From Membranipora membranacea (Eukaryota; Bryozoa; Gymnolaemata; Cheilostomatida; Membraniporidae), in contig OU612068.1 in NCBI GenBank assembly GCA_914767715.1, positions 9,178,001-9,238,000 of the forward strand: a stretch of 60,000 nt of DNA. Reading direction: 5' to 3'. Below, piece by piece: positions 26,201-38,593 of this stretch; the stretch's first letter is position 1, and each line of letters begins with the position of its first letter. A model generated the notes under the pieces. It saw nothing but the letters and a program-made list of their open reading frames with translations, did not search any database and was not told the origin of the DNA. A program made the position numbers and the translations under genes.

Positions 26201-29200
26201 CGTCATGTCAACATCTAGGTGTTGCGCAAAAATCAGAGCAGGACACGTACATGCAGCTATCGTATATCGTATTAACAGGAAACTGATAAGAAAGATAGTT
26301 TAAAGTTTGAAGAATGAAATCACTTAAATTGCCCTTGTGTAACAAACTTTACACAGGGCAGCATACCATAAGAGCTGATTGCTTAATGGATTACTCTGAT
26401 AAACTACATAGTTTGTAAGTGGTGATAAGATTTTGCAGACCCACAACTTCATACATAACGGAAGAAATCTAAACGCACATCTTTTAACAGATGCAATCTA
26501 TTTGCAATACTCTGATTTTGTCAACACCACTCTCATCATAAAATACCTGCACTGACAAGGAGAATCCTGATTGTGAGGCAAATTGATATTACCAAATTTG
26601 GGCTTACTAACAAAACGGCAAAATTTCCTTCTTTCCAAAAGACGCGAAACAGACTTTAAATGTACAGGAGTAAATCACCATAACATACCTGATGATTGTG
26701 AGCAGGCACCGCTGTCATATATAAGTATATCATCTATGGCCATATCACTTTTATAATCATTTTTTAGTCCATTTCCATCTATATGACCTTCGATAATAAG
26801 CTGTAGAGTCAGCTCCTGGCCAGCTGCTAATCCTAGGTCTATATCAGCTCTCAGCCACTGATTTCCTTGGTTTCCTAAAAAACGATGTTGGTATGATTAT
26901 ATATCTGCTTCATAATATTGTAGGAGTTGAATGTAGGGCACTACAGACAGAGCTTCATCTATGGTTGTATATGGGAAACAAACAAAGTGTTACATAATAG
27001 CTGATATGTGCGCCATCATTGTCTTATCAAACACTATCAGTATAAATCAAGTTGCCTTCTCTTGAACAAAAGAGCGCAGACTAGGTAATTGTTCCTTTGT
27101 TTAATCTAATTGATCCTGATCTCATCTTATGGTGTGATTATTGGCCTAGATTTTCAGCTCATGCGATGTCTCTGCAGGATGGTACTCTCTCATGGAGTTG
27201 TGCTGTCTTTCAGCAAAGTCCCAATGAAAGGCAAGGTGTTTTTGAGGCTATGCTGAGTCGCCGCTAAAATTATTACCTGTCATAGTCCACTCTTTGACGA
27301 GACCATCTCCAGTGCTCTCTGTATCATAAATTTGAGCCTTCAGTGTACCCATATCAGATCCGTACATATGATAATAAAACTGGACACAACCTCCGCTCTC
27401 ACCGGCAGGCTTTGTGAAGGTCGGGGAGGACAGACGCCCGAACGTTCCATTAGATCTCATACTGGACTCCACATAGGCAAAGTGACCTGTGAGAATAGGT
27501 GAGAATCAATATATGTCCTGAGGGTGTATCAATACCTTTGAGTAACAATAAAATTACCAATTTTGCTGTTACTGCACTTTACAGTCAAACTTAATAGTAA
27601 GGCAACCGTTCTATGCTGACAACCTCATTGAATTTAATTTGAAATGAGTGCGGGGGGGGGGGGGAGGTTTGATCAGTTTGCTGCGTTCCAACCTGAACAC
27701 AATTTCAACAACCACCACAGTAGGCGTGAAATAAAAGGGTGGAGTTGAAGTTGAATTTGTTTTATTATTTGTAGTAACATCATAGACAAATTAAAACTGA
27801 GACAACAAATCTAATGTAGGATTATTTTTGCAGTGAGTAGGCAGGAAATCTATCAGATTACTGTAAGGAGGTGTCGCTGAATTTTGTGGGAAAAGTACAA
27901 CAGATGACTCAATTCAGTAAAAAAATACGGCTAAATTCCAGAAAGGCTGACAAATGATGTGCTAAGATTTCAGCTATTTAAATCAATGTATATGAAACAG
28001 AACCGAATGTTAATACTTTATACACAAACAAACCATCAACTCTGAAGGATAATGTACAAATGTGTTCTTCGTTAGCTATTCTACTTATCCCATTAATAAA
28101 AAATTCATTTTTTGCAGCTTGCCTTCCTTGATATTATATCGAATATTTCTAGGCACTCATCTATAAAATCTCTGCTGCTTTGCAGTCCATTCATAGAAAT
28201 ATCGACCAGATAGCTAATTCAATTCAATAAATTTAATCAGGGAGAAAAATATTTAATTCAGACATATCTGATTTGAAGGAGATGTCTCTTTGTGACCTAT
28301 TTGTTTAGAAAGAAAGTCAAATATTCAAGAAGAGAGTGTCCGAGTAGGCAAAGTGCAAGATGTTGTTCATGTCTATTTTAATATCGATTCACCCTCCCAC
28401 CCCCTGTACATCCCTAGGAAAGTTCCTGTGACGCTCGAAAACTGATCAGACACTCAAACCAATGCAAAGGGTGAAGCTGCCATAGATTAGGAAGAGTTAA
28501 GGACTCAAATAACTTAAAATCTGACTGTGGAGAGCCATCACAAGCACGGTCAAGGTTCTACAGCAGCTTATTGCGTAGACTAGAGAGCGGAGATCAATTG
28601 GTGCTTCAAGCTTATCGTAAGCACAATCAATGAGGGTGTGAGAATGTCAATAAAACCAGATTTTGAAACAATCAATTTAATCAATCACCACAGTCCATTT
28701 TACACCTACTCTTCCGGAGTAGAGGCCTTGATATCTGACGATCTTGTTAGAGCAATTAATCTGTGTTTTTTTTAACGTTGCAATGATAAATACTCCGGTA
28801 ACCTTGGTTGGCTTGGTCATAGATTTAAGATAAGGTTAGGATCAGCATATCACACAGGTTAATCATGATACGATGATGCCACTGATGTTGGCCAATGACA
28901 GGACACAAAGCCATAGTGTGATATCACAGTAATAAATATTTAGCAAACACTGGTCAATGTTTCTTTATATTTTGGCAAAAGATGAGGCTTCTTTTGACTT
29001 TATTCAATTTCGTGATCAATGAAATCTGGTCATTTTTTGGGTGGTTTCTAAAGTACCGTTGACCAGTTGTTGGATGAATTGGACTTTGGAATAGGAGGGT
29101 TGACACCGATTTTCACTGCAACAATGGCCTTCAACCAATTAATTTTACATTGAACACTAAAGTAATTGTGGAAAAGACCTATTGTATTGACTGTCGGATG

Positions 29201-30090
29201 CAATAGAATGAGAAGAGGCAAAGGGGTGCAAAATATGGCGCCTCTGGTACTGACTGCTTCTACCGCTTCTGTTTCAGACTTATTTTCACCTGTAAGCCTT
29301 GTGTGGATCGACTGCTGTATATGGCTTTGTATGTTGAAGGTTACACCCTCCCCTAATCCCCCCCCGACACAACCACCCTGGGTAATTCGTTTGGAATGTA
29401 TTAACAAATCTATGATAAAAATTGACACCTTCCGAAGATCCAAATATGATTACGTGCTGCAGCTGCTTCAATTTTCTATCCAAGCATAATCGGAAGCATA
29501 ATCGCTGCCAACATTATGTGACATGATAGGGGATAGATGGCAGCGTATTATATTAGCTCAGGCCATTCACATGTGCATTGCACATCGCGGATATCAAACA
29601 GAGAGATAACCAATGTCTTACCTATGCCTGTGCCAGAGTGATCCTCGGAGGGTCCTGTGTTTATTGTACTTGTGTCAGCAGATCCAAGCTGCCATTGGAA
29701 GTTATCATACAGTGATTGCATAAACATACAGAAAGTATAGTCAGGCATTGTTATACCCCATAAATTTCTGCTGAATGTACAGTTCTTAACCAGTGCTCCA
29801 TCTGAAATTATTGTAAATGAAAAGTTTTTGCATACACAAGAATATCTCAAATATTAATGAAATACAAATTTGTGGAAATCATGCAGCTATCTCGGAAGGC
29901 CCACCAAATTGGGTAAGGTTTATGAAAAAAATAAAATTCACCATCAAATGTTATGTTCAATTCCTGTGACCAACAAAAAAAGCTTAGGTCTTAATTTATG
30001 AATGAAAATGAGACGATAATTATGATAATAAATACCTGTGAGATGGCAAAGGGTCAAAGCGACCACCAAGGTCTGTAGCACCTGCTTCAT
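20258..30090 (-). CDS. Four-MAM-domain single-pass membrane receptor
   Basis: Fifteen exons keep phase throughout and give 976 residues: 30036-30090, 29622-29801, 27277-27486, 26689-26874, 25603-25836, 25218-25403, 24856-24999, 24466-24678, 23917-24114, 23430-23609, 23036-23187, 22709-22847, 21911-22486, 21630-21732 and 20258-20432. A signal peptide (MKQVLQTLVVALTLCHLTG) is followed by four MAM domains. Each shows the family pattern: a C.F start, DTGPS.DH, FWYHMYG or similar, GNQW, and AIDD followed by a Cys. Ser/Thr/Pro-rich linkers follow domains 1-4, the last a long mucin-like stalk. The TM segment (GLIAGLVVSVLVVVIVVG, about 890-910) ends in a basic FMRRR stop. The short tail has tyrosines in IYEKYDNEDDYNP. 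MAM domains mediate adhesion or oligomerisation at the cell surface. No catalytic domain is present. Most coding junctions up to the stalk are phase 1, the pattern of shuffled modules. Confidence 0.93.
21063..21154. repeat. AT-rich foldback (imperfect arms about 38 bp)
   Basis: The core arms are a perfect 15-bp inverted repeat (AATACAAATACTTTA at 21086-21100 and its complement at 21117-21131). The outer parts continue imperfectly (ATTTATAAATACAAAAAA against TTTTTTGTATTGATAAAT). It lies in the last intron of the MAM receptor gene and could be a small foldback element. Confidence 0.7.
27487..29621. other. Largest MAM receptor intron, no gene inside
   Basis: This 2.1-kb intron splits the first MAM domain. 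Overlapping frames near 29048-29489 on both strands lack splice support and family similarity and are treated as chance. Confidence 0.5.
27652..27664. repeat. Homopolymer run of 13 G
   Basis: An uninterrupted G tract lies in the MAM receptor intron between exons 2 and 3. The length may be imprecise because such runs are prone to sequencing error. Confidence 0.8.
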
Positions 30091-33000
30091 CTTGTCAGCA
30101 GTGTCAAAACTATCGTAGTAATACACTATAACTTGTAGAGCAGACAAGTGACCACACGCATCTAACACCAGCTAAGAAATAACTGAAATTTGAGACAAAC
30201 AATTAGCGCAGGCAGGAAACCACCATACATGTAGGGGCAGCTCTGGGTATAACATGTGCGCTATCGGTGATCAAGCTATAGCCTTTTGTTTACATTTACT
30301 CAATGATAAGAAGTCCCACCCCTTGGACCATTGCTAGGTGAGAATAGTGTCATTGAGACATTGAGCAGTTACAAGTACTGAGATTTGATTATAGGTTTTG
30401 TGTCAATGTAAATTAGATTGCTTAGTGACCTTTTTCAAAAAGTTATTTTTTAAACACACAACTTTAAGAACAGCAAACAAAGAGCCTTAGAAGAGAGTAT
30501 TGTATTACCACTTACCAGTCAATGAATGAGAACAATGCAATGCTAATCAACAGACTTTTTGAGATGAGGAAGAAGTAATTTATTCCGGTGCTGTGGATTC
30601 TGCGGTTGCCTCTCAAGTACTGAAGTTCCCTCAAGAGTCGATCAGTATTATAATATCAGAAACGTCTCACCAAAATTGTGGTAAACAAATCAATTGTCAG
30701 CCTGAATCACTTGCCACCTCGCAACAAAATATTCTTTTATAAAAAATCAAATGTAGGAGAAGAAGAAATTTCTCCCGCTACACCGCTATATAGTTGTGAA
30801 ATGAATGCCAAATACATGAAGCATAAATAAAACTGGATAGCTGGCCAATAACCTATACAACAAATATGCATAGGCATAACCAATTACAGGAACTGTGTCT
30901 AGGTTCTGATCATCCGATCAAAATCAGGTGATGTTAGAATTAGAGCACGCAGCATTCATTACTCATTCTATGAATCCCTAGTGCATAGCAACACACCGCA
31001 TTATTATACCACTATATACAGCATAGAGCATAGAGGCGGAACAACAATCCCAAAGCCGCTATCGAATTCTAAAGGCATGACTGATATGTGACAGAAAGTG
31101 AATTTATAAGGAACTCACTGTTGGTATGCAATTGGTATGTGATGTGACCTAAAACTTTGGAGGTAAACATAGCGTACAAGTATTGGCTATTGGCATATTG
31201 CCAACAGTAACTTGGGCAATAAAAATCAGTGCCGACCTGCTTAATTTCAATAAGAAAACCCGTAATTTATGCTTCCATTCCCGCAGATGCTACGCAGTTT
31301 AACCACTTGAGGGGGTTATTATGTTCATTTCTCGCATCCTGTTAATGCCGCCCCTTAATCAACGATCAAAGAACAGTTTACAGTAAGGGTGAAAAGGGCC
31401 AATATTAACCATACCCACAGTCACATAAACCTCGAATAAGAATGTTGTCCACATTTACAAAACACTACATCACAATATTTCCATTTCTGATGCCAAAGTA
31501 TTCTGTGTCAAGAACCGACCGCAGTTGTGTCAGCAAACTAGGCACACAATCAGTGTATTGTTTATCTGCACTTTTCTAACGCTACGCCTTGTGGCCAAAT
31601 TTTAGACTTGTGAACCCTTCTTTGACACCCAACCTCACACTAACACAAATATTATTATAATTAGCTGTGGGTTGGCAGCTAAATTCTACCTGAGTCAATG
31701 ATAAGCACATCTTAGCTAATTATCATGGATATTAATTTCACGAGGACACTACAAACCTAAAGAATAGTAGTAAGATGCAAAAAATAAGACCATGTTTCGC
31801 TGCCAACATTGACACCAACATTTTCCGAGGCACTCTGTTGACAGATTACCATAGATCATTATCTAGGACCCTGAACAGTGGAGGTCCTGAAATACAGAGA
31901 GAAGATCACTATATAGGTTAGGGATTATAATAGGATTAATGGAGAAATATAATTGTGAAACAAGCATGGACTTTTTTGTCCACTATAGAGTGCTTGTTAT
32001 CTTCTCATAATTTCCTTTCACTCAACATGGATTGTGATTGAGCAGCAATCTGGCACTGTAACAACCCTCACTATTTCGAGCAAAACCATATGAAGCAATG
32101 AGTGGGTAGTGGGTCACAATAGGCAGGAAAAATCTAGTTTTCTGTAAATGATTTCATCTCTTTCTAAATTGTTGAGCGTATGCCAGCAAACTTTTGCATT
32201 ATGACCTAATTTTTCATTATAATACCAGGTTTGTTTGAGAACTACAAACAATTTGATGTAACCTTATTGTATTGTATTCAAATATCTATGTTTACAATGT
32301 ACAGGCTCATATTACTGGACTATTTACAGTGTTACAGAAGCAATTTAGTCATTATAAGCATAATTTTGGAAAAATGGATGTAGGATAGCTATATGAAGAA
32401 AGCAAAAAATTGGCCATATTTCTCAACAAAAAATTGGATAAAATGACATTGATTAAGGAGGCCACAGAGCGGTGTATATTATGAATAAGAGAATCGGTCA
32501 GCCTATAATATACAATCACCATACTCAGGTTTGTAAACCTGTTTGTCATTCTCAAGACTAGCATGGATACACTCATGCCTCAAAACACAAACCAATATCT
32601 GATACAGAAAACACCTCACAGACAAGAATAGTATATAAGTATGGTCCTTAAAATACTACGGTAAATATTTTGACAATATTACAATGTTTAACAATTGTGT
32701 ACGGGGCTGACTACAGTTTGTGATACATAGATTGTTTTCAAACAACCAATAGAACATATCAACAGTATTTGATTGTTAGAATTAAGCCAGAAGAAAAAGA
32801 ACAAAGAAAACAGCTTTGTTTTAAAACAAAGCCAGACACTTTTTACAAATGTAAATATGCGGTGGCGTATTGTATAGGCTCAACCCACATACTAAAATAG
32901 TTACAAGTACATATTTGTTGATGCCTAGTAGAGAAGCAGATGTTGGAACAAACCCCAACAACATACTAGTCCACTCAGGCAGATCATCAAATTACAGCTT

Positions 33001-33230
33001 GAGAACAACGTTGATAGTGTAATGTGATATTGGAATGCTCACCATCCAGAGATAGTTAAGTGAGTTATCTGCACATGTATCAAGTAGAAGATAACTCTCA
33101 CTACAGCAGTGCTTTCCTATGATAATCTGCCGGGGCACTGTAATAATCTGTGGGGTTAAAGAGACTGCCAGTATTCTTAGACATCCACCTGTGCAACAAA
33201 AATAATATTTTGATTCAAAAATATCTGATG
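30091..33230. other. Intergenic between the MAM receptor and MORF4L1 genes
   Basis: The 5'UTR of the MAM receptor begins at an acceptor near 30175, so an upstream non-coding exon is expected. A donor-like CTG/GTAAGTGG near 30516 on the minus strand is a candidate for that exon's end. Nothing else is supported over about 3 kb. Confidence 0.35.
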
Positions 33231-33437
33231 TCTTGTCACACGCCACATCCCGAAGCATGGGCGGCGAAATTAGTTGCCTTAGTGGCAAGGCGGCAATATC
33301 TGCTCCGGGTTGCTCTCTGTTTGCAGGCCGGTCGGAGCACACCTGGGGGCCAACAAAACCCCTGCAGTGGGATTTGAAACTTCAGAATTTGCATGCTAAA
33401 GGTATGACGCTCTTACCAACTGAGCCACCCCCTACTC
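33231..33437 (-). mobile_element. tRNA-derived SINE, copy 1
   Basis: The minus strand starts with a tRNA-like head with A box TGGCTCAGTTGG (33417-33428) and a decayed B box GTTTCAAATCCC (33369-33380). The body (CCCCCAGGTGTGCTCCGACC and on, to CGGGATGTGGCGTGTGA) is the same as that at 52368-52612 on the other strand. The copies differ at scattered bases and small indels, as expected of independent insertions of one family. Confidence 0.85.
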
Positions 33438-33490
33438 CTAACTCCAAGTAAATAGACACAGGCGTGAAGACATTGAAAAACTATAAATGA

Positions 33491-33496
33491 TTTATT
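33491..33496 (-). promoter_or_regulatory. Candidate poly(A) signal for MORF4L1
   Basis: AATAAA on the minus strand lies just after the tentative stop codon at 33524-33522. Its closeness matches the short 3'UTR of the neighbouring reductase gene. Confidence 0.4.
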
Positions 33497-33521
33497 GATA
33501 ACTGTCTGCGTTGGAACATCT

Positions 33522-36500
33522 CTATTCAAGAATCCTTGCAGCTGCTATCAATGTTTGCTTCCCAGGCATTGGAACGCTTTTTTGGCACGAGGACTCCTTA
33601 ATCTCAAACAAGCATGTAGAGCTATCAAAATGATGATCGGCTATTGATTATTTATACATGATGTTTATATTACGTTTGTTCAATAAAAAGTACATTGTGT
33701 TCTCGGATGTCAGAACAGGAAGTATTTAAAAATAAACATGCCCAGATTCTGACCTCCTGATTGGCAGTTAAAAGTGCATGTGGAATGCTGTCACATTTTG
33801 AATAGAATTACTGTTAAACCTAAGTAAGATTTGACCTTGCTAAAGACCACCCACAGACCAAAAAGACTAAAACCGTGATAAATAAAGGCACAGGAATGAT
33901 GTCAGTTGGGAATTTGAAGTTAACTGTAACCGCTCAATATAATCTGCAACTCATGTATTATCATTGCAAAGGCTGGATGACACCCCTCATACTAACAAAT
34001 GTATTGGCAATACCTTTCACAATATCATTGCCCAAGTAACTATGAGATAATTCTGCCACCAAAAAAGACAATGTCTATAAATCTTTTGATTTACAGCAGG
34101 TAATTATAACTATGTCATAAAACAGCAGAGAGTAACACTGTTATCTGAGTGACCAAAACCAAGATCTAAATGTTTTTTTTTCTACCCTTGAACAGGTATA
34201 ACTGGCAATCGTGTTGAAAACAACATACTGGCCTGTTTGCCTCTCAGGTTTGTGATTGAATGCAGGCCCATCAGATCAAACTTGGCATTGAGAGTTGGGA
34301 TCAGACTTTAAATTGTCAGTGGAATTAGATGAGGAAGTAATGAATTGTCATTTGACGCCTAGCAGATTCAGCTGCCCTTGTCCCCCTCCCCTGATGGGGA
34401 ATTTTCAGGCACCAGAGCTTGCTCCTTCTTACCGTATTGTGAGTCAGTACTAGTGATCTAATCTGATGAGCTACCCTGACTAAGAGAAGCTTGTATCCAA
34501 GTAGATGGAAATTTGCAAAATATCAACCTAACCTGGACTTTAATTGGTTAGCAAGTGCATGTTTTGAAGAGTGACACATGCCAAATGCATACCATAATTG
34601 ATGGTATGCGACAATCGTGGATGTTTGACACAGAATGAATGATAAATTACAATTTATACAGATCACTGGGTTTTACATTTGAAGTTAACAAAAGATGACT
34701 TACTTGAGAAAATCTTGTACATGTGTGATTAGTACACTCATACTTTTATCATCTAAAGCAGTGTAAGCCAGCATACTCCCTATTTTAACTACAAAAACAG
34801 AGGTGGTTAATAAATGATATGAAAGTTTGTATGAATTTGAGATATAACCCTGTCCTAAAAACTATCGGCATATAACATTATACAATGTAGTGGGTTAAAC
34901 ATATGCAACATCTTTTAACAGAGAAAAAAAGAGGGAGTCGTTCATTCGTGACATAACGAAAGGACAAATCCCAGAAAACAGGCTGCTATTCAAGCATAAC
35001 AAAGCTAGCCTTGCTACTTGCAACTTTTTTTGGTTCTCAAAACCAATAAAAGTGTCCGGTGACAAGGCTCTAACAAAGCCAACAAGAGGTTGTTTGTGCC
35101 ATGGTAGAAATTTTAATAAAATTCTATTCACATCTATTACGGTTGATACACGCAAATAATCTCACCAAATAGCCTCAGAAGATGAACAGCACCATACATA
35201 TCTGTCATTGGTTTGTCTTTTGTGTCTCTCTTCAGCTTGAAAATAAAAATATCCATTAGATCACCAATATAACAGTTACTATTCCGCATGATTATAAAAT
35301 CGAGATTCAAAGACCTCCAGGCCTATGTTTTGTATTTTAATGACCAGTTTAGAGGCAATGATTATGTTAACACATTGCTAGAATTAGAAGGGTTGGCTAA
35401 CTATTATCAAACTGCATCAACGATATCCTAGCTTCCCTAGCAATTTCTTGACAGTATCAGTTTTAGAGCGGGGACAACTCAGGATACTATGGAAATGGTC
35501 TGGTTAGGGCTATGGATCCAAGTATCCTGATCTGTATTACGTACAATGAATATTTGAGGAATATGAAACGATATGAATTCTGCATGAACAGAATAAATAT
35601 TAAATAATGTAATACAGTATCTCACCTCTCCGTATTGTGTACGCTCAAACTTATAGAGAAGTTGTGTGCCCAGCATTGTGTTGAAGTAATCTCTTATTCC
35701 CTTAGTAATCTCCAGAACTGTGTCTCTACAATAACCAAGATTGAGATATAATATTACCTGATGTGAAATTTTTGTCCAAGGCACAGTAAAAGAGGTGCCT
35801 CATGAATGAAGTTTCCCTTTCTTACATTGTACAAAACAGGAGAGTTAGCCAAGACCATGAAATGCAAAGAAAGGCCGACCACAGTTTTGAGTTTCAAAGG
35901 AAAAATTGCTCTATCTTTTAATCTCAAAAAAGTTTCCAGACTGTCAATTAGGTATGGGTATTTATCTTTTGAGTATCCAACAGAGACAACCATAATTCTT
36001 TGGAACCACTTAGCCTACCTGCTTTCTTTGTCTTTGGCGACTTTGGCTTCATAGTATTCATTTAATATAACATCAATATTTCTCTCGGCCGGCAGCTGAA
36101 CTAACATCTTCTGTCTGTTCACAAAATCCCAATCATCTATCAGTACAGGCTTTAAATTCTCGGGAATCTTGATGTGTACTTCTATTTTTGGTAGTATTGG
36201 TTCTTCAACAGCCTGCAAAGAAACACATATCTTAAATAAGGATTAGAATGAATAACCAAATAACTGTTGTTTCATCGGAGATTGTTGTTGTGATGGTTAC
36301 AATTCATAGTCAACATTTGCCAACAGACAATGCCTTACACAATATGTGATTATATTCTGATAAACAATACCTATATAACACATTTACTATCAAACAATAC
36401 CATCATATTAGTCTTGTAAATTTGAAACCTAGGCAAACAATGCTGTGTGAATGCTCTTGAAATTAAATTGTCTATAGCTGTGTGAAAGAATAGCTTACAA

Positions 36501-38593
36501 GTTCTGAAGTTTGAGGAGGTTCTACTTTGGGCTTCTTCCTCCTTGATCCTTCTGTGGAAGTTGTACTTTCTAGAACAAAATTCAAGAAGAGGGTGAGTTT
36601 CTAAATTCATACATCAAAAACAGTATTGAGACTATATACATAACCCTATCTAAAATCACTTGCTGTCTCATAGTTTACTTGGACACAAATTATACGATTA
36701 TTTTACTTTACCTAATTTGTGTTTCAGACTTTTCTCATTGGACGGTGTAGATGATCTTGACCCGGATTCCTTCTCGACTGTTTTAGCGGCTGTTATAGCT
36801 GGTTTGGTATCTTGGGTAGTTGGTGTGGCTGTTTTGGGACTGGCTTTTGGTGCCTTCTTTTTGCCTAAAGCTGCTCCCTCTATGTAAACAAAGATAAAAA
36901 CCATTCATCACACTGATTTAAATTCAAAAGAACAAAGGGAATTACACATATAAGTCATCAGTACTTTGTGAAGCCTAATGATGATTAATGTCTTAGATTA
37001 GTGGACAAAAAAGTATTAAAAACTTATTTTGCTCAACAACTAGCTTTGTAAGTATTGAAGTAAACGGCAATAAATTTTCATAAATTACTTTCAAGACCAC
37101 AAAAAGATCGGAATTCAGAGACGAAGAGAAAATCTACAAAACCTTCTGTACAAAAACAATCTGATCAGTTGATATCTTGACAGTGGGCAGACTCAGTTGC
37201 TTTGACTGATTTTGGACTGAAAAAGCTAAGTAAACATAGTAACTTATTTCAATAACATTAATAGTGATACTGACTCTTTGCACTGGCAGCTTTAGATTTC
37301 AGTTCCTTCTGTTTTTGTAGTCCCTGCTCATTGTGTTTTAGAATTCTATCATCATCAACCCACTCATCCCAGCTATAATATAAATTAAATATCATATCAT
37401 CGCCATAACTCCCACTCGTTAGCAAGGGTAGTGTTCATCAGTCAATCATGGGACCACTACATAGGGTGCATCAGATATTGATAAAAATAGGAGAGGAATC
37501 AAGCAAGTGTATACTACTTATGATGTTGCAAAGTCACCCATGCCCAAACAAACTTAAGATAGACAACCATATGAAAAGTTATAGGTTGCTTTCACACATG
37601 GTGGTAGCTATTAAATGGTAGCTACAGGCTCAACCAATAATATATTCTCAATTTCAAACCATTGATATGCTACCTTAAGAAAAGTGGCCACTACTACAGG
37701 TTTTGGTACAAGAAATAAAACAAAATGATAACCTATATTTCATCAAGTATATTAGCTTCATGCAAGTAAATACACTGCTACCCTGATATTGTTTCCTATG
37801 TTGGTGATTAAAGGTCCATGTCACCTGTACATACTTTTTGTTCCAGCCTTGGTAATGTACGAGATAGAGTGTCTCTTTCTGTATCTGGATCTGCTGAACC
37901 TTAAACAATAATGTACCAATTAGTAAAATCACAAACTCGTGAATGAAATTGCTCTTTTTCTAGCAATGTATAATAGTCACATATATATCCATCCAATTCT
38001 GACATTCAATAATATAATTTTGCAGTGAAACTAGCAATACAGAACTAATTGTTAGAGAGATTGAATGGAGGCCTTATGTCCTTTTCTAGCTTGCAACAGC
38101 GATCAAACTGCTAACTTCTCTACTCATCTATAGATACCAATGATTGTTAATATATTATACCCTCACTTTAAATGAATCAGCTTCATTGACTTACCTTGGC
38201 TTCATAAAGAACAGGTCCATGGAAGCACAGAACCTTCTCACCTAAAACAACAATCCCATAAGTTTACAGCCAAGATTATGCTAAAGATATTTGTACACAT
38301 ATATATAAAGCTTTGCGGTTTCTCTCAGGGATTATGTCATATACTTTAAAAAGTAACTACCCTGACTTATCATCCAAATGCTTGTTAATATTATTTTATC
38401 CTAAGAACAGCGGAGTAACAGATATGGTCGGATATGGTTTAGCATAACTCTGGGAAAATGTCCGATACCGAAATACCTCAGCATATCCCAAAACAGATCA
38501 TGAAGATAACCTTAGAACATTTCTCCTGGAAAATGTATTGACTACTAATATATACCAGTACTTGCCTTCGGAAAACTTTGATTTTGGAGCCAT
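33522..38593 (-). CDS. MORF4L1: MORF4L1/MRG15 chromodomain and MRG-domain chromatin protein
   Basis: MRG15 reads methylated histone H3 in NuA4/TIP60 and SIN3 complexes. Exons: 38566-38593, 38195-38241, 37835-37899, 37275-37372, 36712-36879, 36499-36569, 36019-36212, 35626-35725, 35166-35235, 34704-34788, and tentatively 33522-33621. The N-terminal chromo barrel shows [16 protein letters not shown], then [21 protein letters not shown], including the aromatic cage region. A lysine- and serine-rich linker follows. The MRG domain has [52 protein letters not shown] and [21 protein letters not shown], close to the vertebrate protein throughout. Intron 1 has a GC donor (GAAG/GCAAGT). The last exon is uncertain: 33522-33621 is phase-compatible, stops at 33524 and has AATAAA 26 bases later, but its residues do not resemble the conserved C-terminus. 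With it the protein is 341 residues, a normal length. Confidence 0.9.

Noticed and set aside
29048-29489. Overlapping frames on both strands in the MAM receptor intron
   Set aside because: No homology signal, no splice borders, and low-complexity C/G tracts.
33233-33451. Small plus-strand proteins over the SINE
   Set aside because: The frames lie across the antisense of a SINE copy and have no independent support.
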